Shown: piece after piece, positions 53,401-64,000 of the stretch
How the letters are laid out: each line of letters starts with the position of its first letter
Numbering within the stretch: position 1 is the first letter of the stretch
Source: Porites lobata
Lineage: Eukaryota > Cnidaria > Anthozoa > Scleractinia > Poritidae
Direction: 5' to 3'
Length of the DNA stretch: 64,000 nucleotides
Assembly (NCBI GenBank): GCA_942486035.1
Contig: CALNXK010000007.1
Coordinates: 3,305,001-3,369,000 of the forward strand
Translations under genes and position numbers: made by a program
The notes under the pieces: model-generated
The model's input: the letters and a program-made list of their open reading frames with translations, nothing else
Told to the model about the DNA's origin: nothing
Database searches by the model: none

Positions 53401-56400
53401 TGCAACTAAGAACCTGTATTTTCCCAAGTTAGCTGAAACAAGTCAGGTTCTTACATAAAAACTAATTAGCACAGATTTAGGCTATTTAGGTTCAGTCTTA
53501 AATAGGTCCTTATTTCCTGAAAGAAATACTTTGTAGTTTTGAGCTAAAAGTATTTAGTGGCATTCAGGCTTCCTTAGTATATGTAACACCTGTATACCAT
53601 TGCATTGCAGTCGGAGTAATAATAAATATTATTAGACACCTTTGTCTCAAAAGAGGACCCTGAATGTTGACTTATCTTACTTTCCCAAGTGTACACTGTA
53701 CAGAAGTTTTTTCTAAGAGATTTTATAAATAATGGTGATAGGACTGAGTGGAGTCCGATTCGGTTAATCATACAAGTGTTACGACCGTAAAGCAGGAGTC
53801 AGATTTGTTTAATCATGAGTATGATTACAGATTGAATTGGACGACACAAAGTCCTGTTGCCAATTAATTATAACTGTTACAATTTCCAAGAAAATAGATG
53901 CATTCCTTTTTGATGAAAGAGCATTTGTTCATACCAAATGTCCAAAATAAGGGAAAATATCACTGGTGGAGACACTGCCTAAATGTTGCATATTCATCCA
54001 TTTTGGATTAATCCCCAGTTTGTTTGGGTAAGTGATTGCTATGGTTATTGCGATAACTTCTGTGATTGGTGGATTTAGCTGAGTGCACTTAATATGATTG
54101 GTTAATGTAACTGTCCGATTACATGTAACTGTGTGACCACAGCCAACTGTCTGATTACAACCATACACAGTGATTAAAGAAAAATAAAGCAGTTAATGCA
54201 CCAATCAAATTTGAGGAAATTGTAATGGTTATGATTAATAACCTGTTTCCAATTTGAATGCTCTTTTATAAAGACAACCCAACTGGAAAATTTTTGCCTG
54301 ACAGGTTCTTAAAAACCAGTTTCTTAATTGTGGATTTTTCCTGTATTCTTGTTGAGCTTAATACTGCACATCACTATGCTGAGTGTCATCCCATCCCTTT
54401 TTTGTTTCTCCATGTCAATGAGGTGAGATAAGGAATTTACATTTGGTCTTCTAGACCATGGTGCCTTTAATAGAAAGCTTTCTTCTCCTAATGAGGATCA
54501 TATTAACAATCCTTTACTCTGACTGATTGATTTAGGATTAAATTTTAAGAACACCAAGGGATGAAGTTGTTATAACACAACCACCAACTCCTTTCCACAG
54601 GAGGAACAGAATGCTTAGAGATGGAAAATAAACATGAGAAACTGATTGAAGTATAGAGAGTATGCACATGATGTCATGGCGGCCATATTGGTGTCCCAAA
54701 ACAATGAAACGGTAGCCATGCTGGTGTCCCAAACTAATACTGTGGGAGTTGAACTTGTTTCTTACGCAAGTTTTTTTTTTGTTCTAATAAATTTGCATAG
54801 ATGCAAGCCACCTGAGTGAATACTCTCTATTAAATTCAAGGTTAGTTTGGTTTCCTATAGTTGCATCTAGGATGTTTGCCTTCTTATGTCCAAGGAAAAT
54901 ATGTGCAGCAGAAAGTGCTGCACACCCCCCACTCCCCCCCCACCCACCCAGAAAACTTGATTTCTTCAACGCTCCTTAGTGCAAGATCATTAGTTTCAAT
55001 CTTTCCTGTGACGTTTTTTAAGTCTTACAAAAAAAACTACAGTTAACACAGTCGTCTAGTTAAACTTTGCTGATCCCTGATAAGAAAGTGAATGTCAGGG
55101 AAACACACACTTAGCCTTGAGGTCCTTGAAAGAGAGTTGGCGTGTAAAGTCAGGAGATGTCTTGCCAAGAACCAGCTTTGAAGCACACTACTGTACACTG
55201 GCCTAGACACTGTCAGAGGATTCCATCTAAACAGAACTGACATCCTGAACCAGCTCAACAGGACTTCAGTGTCATCTGTTGCTGCAGATTTTCTGTAAAC
55301 CAGAATAAGTGTATTCCCTGAAATGTCAGCATTTTTCCTTCCTTTTAACTTATTTGACAGCGAGTTGTACTCAACATTTATGTTTTATGGCTCTGTAACA
55401 ACATTTCTATCCTCATGGACTTTCATCTCTCTTTACAAGTTGTGTGGTAGACATACTTTTTAATACTTCTTGATATTCTCTTGTTTGTGCTCTTCTGTCG
55501 TCTATTTTTGTCTTCTCAGCTAAGCAAAATAAAATACATAATTTAAACATTAATGCCCAGAGGACCAAACTTCTGGTTAAGTCCCTCTGTGAGACAGCAC
55601 TGAAATCCTGGTTCTGGGTACCCCGTGGCCCACCTGTGAACTAGCACTTGCATATGTGCTACGATTGGCCTCTTAAAAATACCATTATCAGTGTGCCAAT
55701 CAGGTTGAAGGGAATATCGAAACACATTGGGATTGGGAGCCCAGAATATTGGCACGGCTTTGCAGATGTTACTAACTGGCAATAGATTATGTCTGCAACA
55801 CAGGCTACACAGACAACCAGACTTAGAGTGTAGGTTTTAAATATATATTGTTTATAAATTCAAAAGTAAGTTTATATTCAAGTCTTTAAAAATACACAAA
55901 ATTCATTTTTTATACCTTAGATAATCGTCAAATGAAATAAGGTGCAGTACAGCATTATGAATGACCCCAACGGAAACTTATTAATAATTCATAAAATGCA
56001 ATTTACATCAAGAAATACAAGTAATAATTACCAAGCCAAAATATGTGTTTTGCTGCAGGAAAAACTTATACATTTCTTCTAACGTGTTCTAAAGTAACTA
56101 GACCTCTTATTGAGTCTCATATTACACCTCTAGTGATCCCTCCAGAACTTCAAACCTCTAAAACAGTTAAACCAGCAGTTTGTTTTTTCACTTTATAAAT
56201 TTCACTCTTTTTTTACTTTACTAATTACTTACATAACTATAATCACTGTAAGTCGCAGTATGTTTTTTTTTTTTAGCTTTAAAGGTCAAGAACCAATCAA
56301 CACATGTTCGGGAGCGATTCATTGTTAAATAAGTGTTGTAGTTATCAGTTAAGATAAGGAGTAATTTCAAACTAGTCATTTTAACAATATGACTAGTGGT

Positions 56401-57752
56401 GCATAAGGGTTTCTTTTCATGTATGTTACACTTGCAAGCTTAGAAAAAAAGGAAGGGCACAAACTTTCTTGATTTCTCTCAGATAATGACAAATTGGACT
56501 ATTTTTGGGCATAACTCTTGTTCTAAACATAAATCTTCAAAGGCTAAAAAATCTTTAAATGCTAAAAATCCAACACTAACCTTCCAGAAGCTCGCAACAT
56601 GTGACCGTTTCGAAATCAGTTGAGTAGAGCTTTCAGCAACTTTACGTCAACTGGCAAAGCCTTCCAGCTGTACCACTGTAACTGTGACCATAGGCTTTTT
56701 CTCCACGGTACTTCGCTCAGGATAGGGTATTTTGATTGATGACTTCGGTGAATCTTGAGTGACGCTCGATTAGACACAGAGAAAGACTCACCATTACATT
56801 GCTCAAACCGTACAGTCGAGGAGAGCTTTGAGCAACTTTACGACGAGTGATAAAGCCTTCCAGCAATCAACACTTTAAACTGTGACTATCAGCTTTTTCT
56901 CCATTCTATTCCACTCAGGATAGGTTATTTTGTTTGACAATCTCGGTAAATCAGAAGCTACAACAGCCAACCCTTTGAGCGGACACTCGTTTTGAAACAG
57001 CGAAAGACTCGCCATGACAGGACAGTTGGGTAGAGCTTTCAACAACTTTACGTCCAGTGATAACGCCTTGAAGCAGTTGACACTTTAAACTATGACCACC
57101 GGCGTTTTGCCCATTCCATTCCACTCAGGATAGGCAATTTTGACTGATGACTTCGATGAATCAGAAGCCTTAAAAGCCAAACTCTTGAGTGACGCTCGAT
57201 TACAAAGAGCGAAAGACTCGCCATGACATCCCTCAAAACCATGCAGTTGAGTAGAAGTTCTGGCAACTTTACGGGGCGCGATACAGCCTTCCAGCGGTGA
57301 ACACTTTAAACTGTGGCCATCGGCGTTCTTTCCATTCTTTTCTGCTCAGGAAATTATATTTTGTTTGTTGACTTCTCTAAATCAGACGCCGCAAAAGCCG
57401 CAAAATGTTAACGACACTCGTTTTAAAACATCTCAAGACTCGCCATGACATTCCCCGCAGTTGCATGATATTTATCGTTAAAATAATACTAAAACTTCTT
57501 TGTTTGGTCATGAAGTTTGCTTGAAAGGCCGGCTAGATACCTTCTCAACATTCTCGGCATTCAAGATACATAATTCCGTTAGCCTGTGGGTAAAAATAAC
57601 GAGAAAACCAAATGGCATCGGGCGTCCATCTTAGTGCTTCGTGCGAAAACAGAGCAGCGACTCTGCAACCGGATGTGATGTCATAAATCGGTGGATCATA
57701 GGGACACGAAACAAGTACTAGGCGCTATTGGAGTCGTGGGCCCCCCCCCCTG
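50438..57752. mobile_element. 7.3-kb fold-back element (hAT-like, 8-bp duplication)
   Basis: GTTACTAT (50430-50437 and 57753-57760) flanks ends CAGGGGGGGGCCCACGACT and complement of CAGGGGGGGGGGCCCACGAC. Arms extend 50438-51150 and about 56590-57752 at high identity (TATGATCCACCGATTTATGA; TTGAATGCCGAGAATGTTGA). Each arm contains tandem ~200-225-bp units marked by ATGGCGAGTCTT, CTATCCTGAG and GCTGGAAGGC: about two units left, four right. Long arms of tandem units are typical of fold-back elements; CAGGG ends and 8-bp duplications suit hAT. Confidence 0.85.
51151..56589. other. Interior of the fold-back element; no transposase recognised
   Basis: About 5.4 kb, AT-rich. Exon-like scraps include CTCTCTAG|GCAAAGATGGTTTGG (53127; frame ends ...RRQFDQRIY) and a frame at 55093-55296 (MSGKHTLSLEVLERELACKV..., one internal stop, ...RTDILNQLNRTSVSSVAADF). 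These could be captured host exons or chance. No domain identified. Confidence 0.4.
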
Positions 57753-57805
57753 GTTACTATCCATGTTTTGAACTTTACCACACTAAAGTCAATTACTGGG
57801 TGTGA

Positions 57806-58492
57806 AACTCCACATTGATCAGAAAGCAGTACTGAGATTTAATTCTCTTGTAAATAGCCAGCAAATAATCTGTTTTAGTAAAACTTAGTGTGGTAACTTA
57901 CGAAAGCAAGTGCCATGAATTTTCTGTTCAGACTTTATTGCAGAATGTTATTGTTCAAGGGGATTTTATAATTTTCTCTGTAAATAGCAGAGGCCCAATG
58001 TATTGAGAATTTGTTTAAGTTGCTTCATTTTACTGGTGAAATAATTTTTAGAAGGAAATAGTCCCATATTTTGGTCTACATATACCCTAATTTTACTAAT
58101 TTATGCTAATTTTATATCAAAATGACGTCATTAAGTATCAAATTACAAAAATCAACAATCACACAAGTTTAAAATAAAGATTTTTTATTGCAGTTATTTC
58201 CATTTTATTGAGGACAACTTAAAATATTTCAAAAAAAGGAATATGTACTTGGCACAGGAGGTTAACATGGGGTTGGCAGTGAAAGGGCTTGGATGACCGA
58301 ACATATACAAATTTTATAGCGCCGCTTAGAATGCATTTCTAGAAATCTAAAAGTGCTCTTGGTACGTACACTAAAAAATGGTTCCAATGAATTTAAAAAG
58401 AAACCATCGTTGGGTAGCCCTAAACTTTTGTCAATTCCTTGGCCCTTCCTTAAATCAAAGTTCCACTGTAGTCTCTTGTTTTCCATCACGTT
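57806..58492. other. Right flank of the piggyBac-like gene; AATAAA near 58176
   Basis: 3' UTR-like AT-rich DNA. AAAATAAAG at about 58174 could be the polyadenylation signal. No clear right terminus matching the left flank was found. Confidence 0.4.
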
Positions 58493-59937
58493 CGTTTTGA
58501 ATACGATTATGAATTCCTTACTTGTATTCTTAAAAAATTGACATTAAGGGGGAAAAAAGTGCTAAGTCGTAGTTTGAAATGTTATCCGTCCCTTTCCCCC
58601 AGCCCCCAAGGGGCGGCAGCCCGCTTCAGGGTGGGGCGAAGAAACGCATAACATTTCAGACTAGCTAGGTCGGGGCTAGAAAACCTGCGTAACTTTAGAG
58701 CACCACTGGTGTTTAAAGCAATATTTCTGTGGTTCTGGTAACTTCGAGCAAGTTTTGCATTTCTGAGCAACGTTTGGGCAAAGTATAGGCTTATGGCACA
58801 TTTCGAGCCTGAAAAAGTAAGCAGCTTGCAGATAGGAAATGTCACGTACGCCTGAACCGCTCCCGTATAAGCGCCCCTAATGACTCCGGCGGTTGGGGGG
58901 GGGGAGAGGGCGGGGGCAGGGGGGAGGGGAAACCCTAAAATGGAGCAAAGCATACCGCCTGCGCTTTAGCTGTGAAACGGTTAATCATAACGTGAGATAC
59001 CCTGGCACAAAAAAATAATATTTGGCACTGCTAATGTTGGCTCCCCCCAAATATTAAGCGCAAGAAGGTGGTGTTGAAAAGCGAGATTTTCGGCTATCTT
59101 TGGATAATTGATTGAAGGTATTACCAGTCCTCGGACTTTCTCCTAAATTTTTCTAAAGCATTTGTTCTCTTAGAAAATCAAGAATTTCGAAATTTCTTGA
59201 TAGTTTTATACAAACGCTAATTATGAGATTCCTTTTTTTCCCTTCTTAACGATAAGTTAAATCAGACAAGAAAAAAATAGCTTTCAGTTAGTTAAAACAA
59301 GTTCTTTTAAGGCATGATCTTTGGTTTCCACGCTCAAGCGTTCCTGACGGACGAGTTGCTCGAAACTATGGGCGAAATTTATTGCCAAGGCAGACGCAAA
59401 GCTGAAACGTAGGCGGTATGCTTAGAGCTAGGCCCCCTTTGCTCCATTTTAGAGTTTTCCCTCCCCACCCAGCCTCTCCCAAGACCCGCCGGAGTCATTA
59501 GGGGCGCTCATACGGGCGCGGTTCAGGCGTACTTGACATTTCTCTGGCTTTCCAGGGAAAAGCGCCCCGGGGACGAGGTTAGACATTTTCTATCAAACTA
59601 CTCATTTTTCTTGCTAGAAATTTTGCCGTAAGCCTATATTTTGCTCAAACGTTGCTCAGAAATGCAAAACTTGTGTGAGGTTGCCAGAACTGCGAATTTT
59701 GTTTTTTTAAAACACCAGAGGTGCTCCAAAGTTACGCAGGTTTTCTAGCCCCGACCTGGCATGTCTGAAATGTCACGCGTTTCTTTGTCCCACCCCTAAA
59801 CGGGTTGCGGCGCCTTGGGGGGTGGGGGAAAGGGATAGATAACATTTCAGACTACGAGTTAGCGCTTTCCCCCCCTCAATTTCATTTTACTAAGGATACA
59901 ATTAAGGAATTCATAATCGTATTTCAAAACGAAACTG
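58493..59937. mobile_element. ~1.45-kb element with ~500-bp inverted arms
   Basis: Left arm 58493-58985 and right arm 59390-59937 are inverted copies (AATACGATTATGAATTCC / GGAATTCATAATCGTATT; TTGCATTTCTGAGCAACGTT / AACGTTGCTCAGAAATGCAA). G-runs (about 58894-58925) and C-runs face each other. The ~400-bp spacer is non-coding. Confidence 0.85.
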
Positions 59938-61851
59938 TTGTAAAATAGGCTTTTTTAACAGTTTAAATATATAAGCAGCCGTTTATGGAAAACCAAAGTT
60001 TATTAGGGCCCACCACTTCATGTCTCTTGTGGAAAATATTTCTTTAGTGTTACGTTTTCAGGGTCGTTTTAGCGGATAAGTCAATGAAACTAAGGATCTT
60101 GATTGTTTACATGTTTCCCTTATATAGTTACAAAAGGTGCCGGGTGAGTTTCTTTTTACTGGGCTGCCTGTGCGGCCCAGTCATATATTCGGTTTTCGGT
60201 CGTCGATGTCGAAAGACCGTCATCCGGGGCAGGGAGGACACGAGGGTCTGGTTCTCACAAATGGTTTCATATGATTTTCTCTCGCACGAGCCCTTGCAAG
60301 GATACTTTTTGTACCTCGTCTCCGCTCCCCCTGAAAACCCACAAGGCGTTGCGAACCTGAAGAAGGCTATTTGCGTTGTTCGAAGCGACTCGATCATAGG
60401 AGTCACTCTATAATTTTTTTATTGTTCGATTTTAAGTCAGTTAGATGATGTTGGCGCTGGGAAACTCAGAGAAATGCTCGCGTTGCATTCAAACCGACAC
60501 GCCGTTCACTGTAGGTTCACACCAAAAGATGACTGTGAGCGTCAGGTTTGGAACGCCTGGGCCGCTTCGTGAACTCAAAGAGAGAATTAACGATCGATGT
60601 AGTACATGAGCAATTAAGACGCACAATTTATGAGCAAAGTATTTCACCAGTTGACGACACTACGGCTGAAGACTTGATTGTAAGCTGTCGTAGTCAGTGA
60701 AGCGAACAACTCAGTTGCCGATGAATGGCAGATGAATCCTGATGTTACGCACGTCCATGAGAGAGGGACGTGACAACTTTGCCATGTTAGAAGACTGGAT
60801 TCTCCTTTAAATATTTCCTTCTATTTAATTTGGATAAAAAAGACACGGACAAAAATAGGAACTCTGCGAATTTCCTACACCAGTTCAAGGCTTGACTTGA
60901 GGAAAATAGGAGCTATTACTGACAAGGTTTGGTGACTGAGTAGAGCATACAAGTCTAGCCCACGTCGAGGTTTCCGGGGTTTCCTTTTGTTTGTATCTGT
61001 ATCTTGCTAAGCTTTTACCATTAAATTTGTACATGATCTAGTGATCACAATTCTGTGTTTTCGCCCATTCAACAAGCACGCTATATTGACGTCAGCATTA
61101 GCGAGTTCCAGAAACATGCCTTTGAAAATTTTCAGCTCTCGTGATGTTTCTTGATATTTCTTCTACCATTTTATGGAGATGTAAACTGAAGTCACCGCAA
61201 AATGGAAACTTAAAAAAGCGTATAATCCATTTATCTGGAAACATAATACACATGACTTATATGACCTTTATTTTCCTAAAGGTGTTTTCAATACGAAGGA
61301 ACACCGTCAATGTGAGGGGCAAAAACAGCATTAATATACTTAGTAAATGAACCATAGCGTTTTAACTAATATAAGGGTCAATTATTGTGCATTGAGATGA
61401 ATCGCTTGCAAAGAGAGACTTCGCTTGAAGATGTGATCAGAAGTAAACAAAGTCAACATAGTGCGTCACGTTCAGTCTTTTCAATATCCAAGGACTGTGA
61501 ATAGTGATTCCATATTGTTAGCTAGCACAAAAACTTCGGAGGAGTTATAAAGCGGCATCACGGTAATCGTCCATGAAGAAAAGTTAGTCATGGGTGAGAC
61601 AAACAATGAACTCGAGCAAATTTTTAACTCATATCGGTATTAGGTAAAAAATATGTTGTCGATCGTTTCATCTATTTACATTGTTTGAAGGAACATGCGA
61701 GCGAGAAATCTTTAAACTTTTTTAGGTCAAAAAATGCAAATGGAAATGCAGAGGAAAATCTTAAAACTGAGTATTTCTTATATTGTGGAAAAAATACTGC
61801 CGGTTTTTATGTAGACTCTAGACCGCAAATTAGGATTCTTTATTTACTGCA
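59938..61851. other. Intergenic; unassigned ORFs at 60084-60413
   Basis: Both strands are open for ~90-110 codons over 60084-60413 (plus: RVWFSQMVSYDFLSHEPLQG, YLVSAPPENPQGVANLKKAI; minus: RFATPCGFSGGAETRYKKYP). Either might be an exon remnant, but neither shows a known domain. The remainder is featureless to my reading. Confidence 0.3.
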
Positions 61852-62117
61852 CGTTTCACAAACATGCGAAAGCCAACCGACGATTGCGTTTTTCGCTGCT
61901 GTCAATCATCTTACCTTAACGGACCTCTTAGGAAACAAAACTTTACTTCACGGGTTCAAAAGGTCATGGTTTGCGATTTGTGGATTTCGATCCGTTTTGT
62001 GTTTCTCTGTTTCAAGGATCGTCGCTTGTGATCGTAATTATGATTGACGGCAGCGAAAAACACAATTGTGAAGGTGGCTTTTGAAGTTTAGAGTTCGCAT
62101 GTTTGTGAAAAACGCAG
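61852..62117. mobile_element. ~265-bp MITE with ~65-bp inverted ends
   Basis: Left: TTTCACAAACATGCGAAAGC, CGTTTTTCGCTGCTGTCAAT. Right: ATTGACGGCAGCGAAAAACA, TTCGCATGTTTGTGAAAAAC. Inverted with small gaps. Confidence 0.72.
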
Positions 62118-62689
62118 CAAAGTCTCAGTGCAGTAAGAGGCCCCTGGATCAGGCGGGATCAATGGGCAGTTGGCTGTCTGTTTTAGTATACTTCTGGTTT
62201 AATTTTCATACAATACAATATTTCTGTCTAGTGTAAATCAGCTCCGTCCGTCGCACTTTATGCTCGTAGAAAGACAACAATTTTTGGAATTTCCGGTTAC
62301 GTCAAATTAGTCACGTTATACTGTCACGCTATATTTTGGGGGCACAGAGGGATTGGGGGAGGGGTGTGTGAAAATAATGCAAATCGTCTCCGGCTTAGAA
62401 TTAATGGCTAACTTGTTTATTTTTATTCATAATGGTGGATTTTAAAAGTAATTATACAGCCCCCACTTAAAAATGGTACTCTCTTTTTTTTTTGGTTACG
62501 AAAGTCTTTCAAAAGGGTACAATGTTCTGAATAAGTTTATGTTTCAGTCTCACATGAGATTCTGTCGCATGCAATGGTCGGCGGCAAGGTTTTGTAGTAG
62601 CCTCATGAGTGTGTATAGCCGCCCCCTCCCCTCAGAAAAAATAACCCCTTTGCAGCCCAGTTAAAAATCGCCTTTCGGCGATTCTTGTT

Positions 62690-63690
62690 CAGAATGGTAT
62701 CGGTCTTCGCGGTATAACCTGGGTCTCAAAGTTCTTTGTCAAGCAATCTCGTTTCACTAAAGGTTTCGGGTCTGTTGACAAAAATGTGAGTTAGGTGAAA
62801 AAGTTTCCCTTTTTTATAGCTATAAAAATTTGTTTCATGAGAAATAAGAGCATTTTAAAGAATAGTTACCAACACTACAGCCGTTTTGTACATAATGATA
62901 ACTGTACACCACTGACGACAAAAGTAACAAGTACTCACGTTAGGGAAGTGTTGTAGTCAAGAAGTTTATATAGCTCACTTTCGCACAGTAAAATTGCTTT
63001 TCCTTTTGAAAAGTTGCCACTGTGAAATCTAGAATCATTTTTGGTGTTTAAATCTACGGAAAAAAGGCGAATTTGCGCCAGAGTTTCAAATGCTGTCTAA
63101 TTAAAGTTCTCGCTTGTATTCATCAATACAACTGCAAGTTCAAAGGTAGTACATCACGCGAGTACCGTGTTTTCAGTTGTAAAAACTCGCAGTTTGAATT
63201 TCCCCCAAATTTTATTTCACAGATTGATAGGGGAAGCATTGCTCTTTCTCTGGAATACTGTCTTTCTAATGAAAGCCATGTAGGCCATGTACCAGGAAGG
63301 GATTTTCGCCGTTTAAAAATGGGAAAATTGATGGTCGAGATAATACTGATTTAGATGGTAATTTTGAAAAAATATTGAAAAATCAGATTGAAATCTTTTG
63401 AAATTGTAACAACGTTTAGATACAAAGGAAGGGTCGTGAAATTGTTTAGTATAAGAAAAATCATGGTATTAGTTTAATTTTCTATTCACGAAGCGAGGAT
63501 ATCACGCACATTTTTCGGTGGTTTGAAGGACTCTCGAAGCTGAAAATTTTAAAAAATTGATTATTTTGGAAAATGTAAAGTCAAACGAACTGAGTCTTGT
63601 ATTTTCTAAAGTAGTTTCCAAAGAGCTTTGTTGTGACAAAGTTTGGGGGATTTGGATATTTTCATCTTGCACACCTATCCGGTGGTATTT
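62690..63690 (+). repeat. Inverted duplication copy B (partner 41463-43320)
   Basis: The contiguous version of the duplicated segment, without the MITE. The exon-like frame of copy A is present at 63216-63399 but frameshifted. Confidence 0.85.
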
Positions 63691-63780
63691 CCTATACAGA
63701 TTTTAGACTATGTACATCCTACAGACTACGACAAGCTTTGAGCGCGCTATGCACCCGCTGAGGCTATTGTACAGTCTTAG

Positions 63781-64000
63781 GGGCTGTTTACATGGAGGGA
63801 AGAAGATTCTCACACCAGGAAGAGGCTAGAAGGCGGAAGAACTTTTCGTTGGTTTTACATGCAGAAATCGTGGTCCGTGCAGTTAACAGAAGAGAAGGAA
63901 TCAAAGAGCAAAGGTAACCCGTTGTACGACCTCCCGCCATTTTTGTTTTGTTTGTCCCTAGTACTAGGATCTTCATAGCGAAGGCAGTTTACATAGTATT
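63781..64000. other. Possible MITE left end at the window edge
   Basis: GGGGCTGTTTACATGGAGGG at 63780 is a terminus-like start resembling coral MITEs; GCAGTTTACATAGTATT at the window end may be the start of its inverted partner. Cut off by the window. Confidence 0.35.

Larger units (their letters stand above)
44204..57805 (+). pseudogene. piggyBac-like transposase gene split by two nested transposons
   Basis: Three segments belong to one frame. Segment 1 (44204-44640): ATG in a good context, acidic Ser/Glu N-terminus with a TAA at 44285, then RDIPFTGNPGLQVQTVGFEP and YDYFVLVINDDLL. Segment 2 (49699-50437): ESNRYANDFIAEG, DWFPTNKKEMKEFLGLLFLM and SKDPLFSTPIFHAIMSRNRF; a TAG at 50003; then ADYNKYMGGVDSTDQLLKPY and the Cys-rich RCRVCYKKKVRKDSRYHCPN. 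Segment 3 (57761-57805): PCFELYHTK and a stop. Removing each insertion plus one target copy keeps the frame exactly (5058 and 7323 bp, both multiples of 3). The middle of the DDE domain with the first catalytic Asp residues is deleted near 50000. About 407 codons remain against ~600 usual. Inactive. Confidence 0.9.

Noticed and set aside
58582..58953. 123-codon minus frame with Pro-rich N-terminus
   Set aside because: Falls within the arm of a long inverted repeat and its G/C runs; the other arm does not preserve it.
1..64000. tRNA, rRNA or snRNA genes
   Set aside because: No paired A/B boxes with a cloverleaf or rRNA-like conserved block was seen; GGTTCGAGTTA strings at 17.3-17.5 kb are MITE motifs, not B boxes.

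Overview
The window looks like nuclear DNA of an anthozoan cnidarian, most likely a reef-building coral. It is AT-rich and intron-bearing, with GT-AG splice sites and AATAAA signals. It is crowded with TIR elements and with DIRS, Penelope, LINE, piggyBac and Kolobok-like sequences in the mix typical of cnidarians. Gene density is low. Only two spliced genes look intact, and one of these sits inside a transposon. There is no CRISPR array, rRNA or tRNA that I can support.

Layout. 0.8-2.3 kb: DIRS-type retrotransposon fragment (minus). 2.6-3.0 kb: TIR element. 4.3-5.9 kb: two-exon minus-strand gene for a predicted secreted protein with a GIY-YIG/MUG113-like domain. 6.7-7.3 kb: LINE relic. 8-11 kb: Tigger/pogo-type MITEs and a 1.9-kb TTAA-flanked element. 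12-23.4 kb: a cluster of diverged direct and inverted duplications, including two paralogous TATA-box/first-exon modules on the minus strand, studded with MITEs and ending in an ~800-bp inverted repeat. 23.5-29.2 kb: a 5.7-kb Kolobok-like transposon (TTAA target site) holding a decayed multi-exon THAP transposase gene (plus) and, on the opposite strand, an apparently intact three-exon gene for a P2X7 'ballast'-domain protein (27777-28891). 32-34.2 kb: TIR element with CCAAT-box repeats, then a tandem unit with a hammerhead ribozyme motif (retrozyme-like). 35.8-36.3 kb: frameshifted gene fragment with a chromo/tudor-knot-like motif. 36.3-37.9 kb: 5'-truncated LINE with a long open RT frame. 38.3-40.3 kb: Penelope-like element with GIY-YIG end, core deleted. 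41.5-43.3 kb and 62.7-63.7 kb: an inverted duplication 21 kb apart, one copy split by a hAT-like MITE. 44.2-57.8 kb: one piggyBac-like transposase gene split by two nested elements, a 5.05-kb TTAA element with ~550-bp TIRs and a 7.3-kb fold-back element with 8-bp target duplications; both junctions are in frame. 58.5-59.9 kb: another long inverted-repeat element. The remainder is repeats and unassigned intergenic DNA.

How the parts relate. Most of the window records layered transposition. TTAA-targeting elements occur three times. Duplicated segments supply empty sites that fix insertion boundaries exactly. The best lead is the ballast-domain gene: inside a transposon whose transposase is ruined (lost start, frameshift, nonsense codon, missing catalytic end), it alone keeps an open frame, phase-matched introns and the family's Cys/His pattern.
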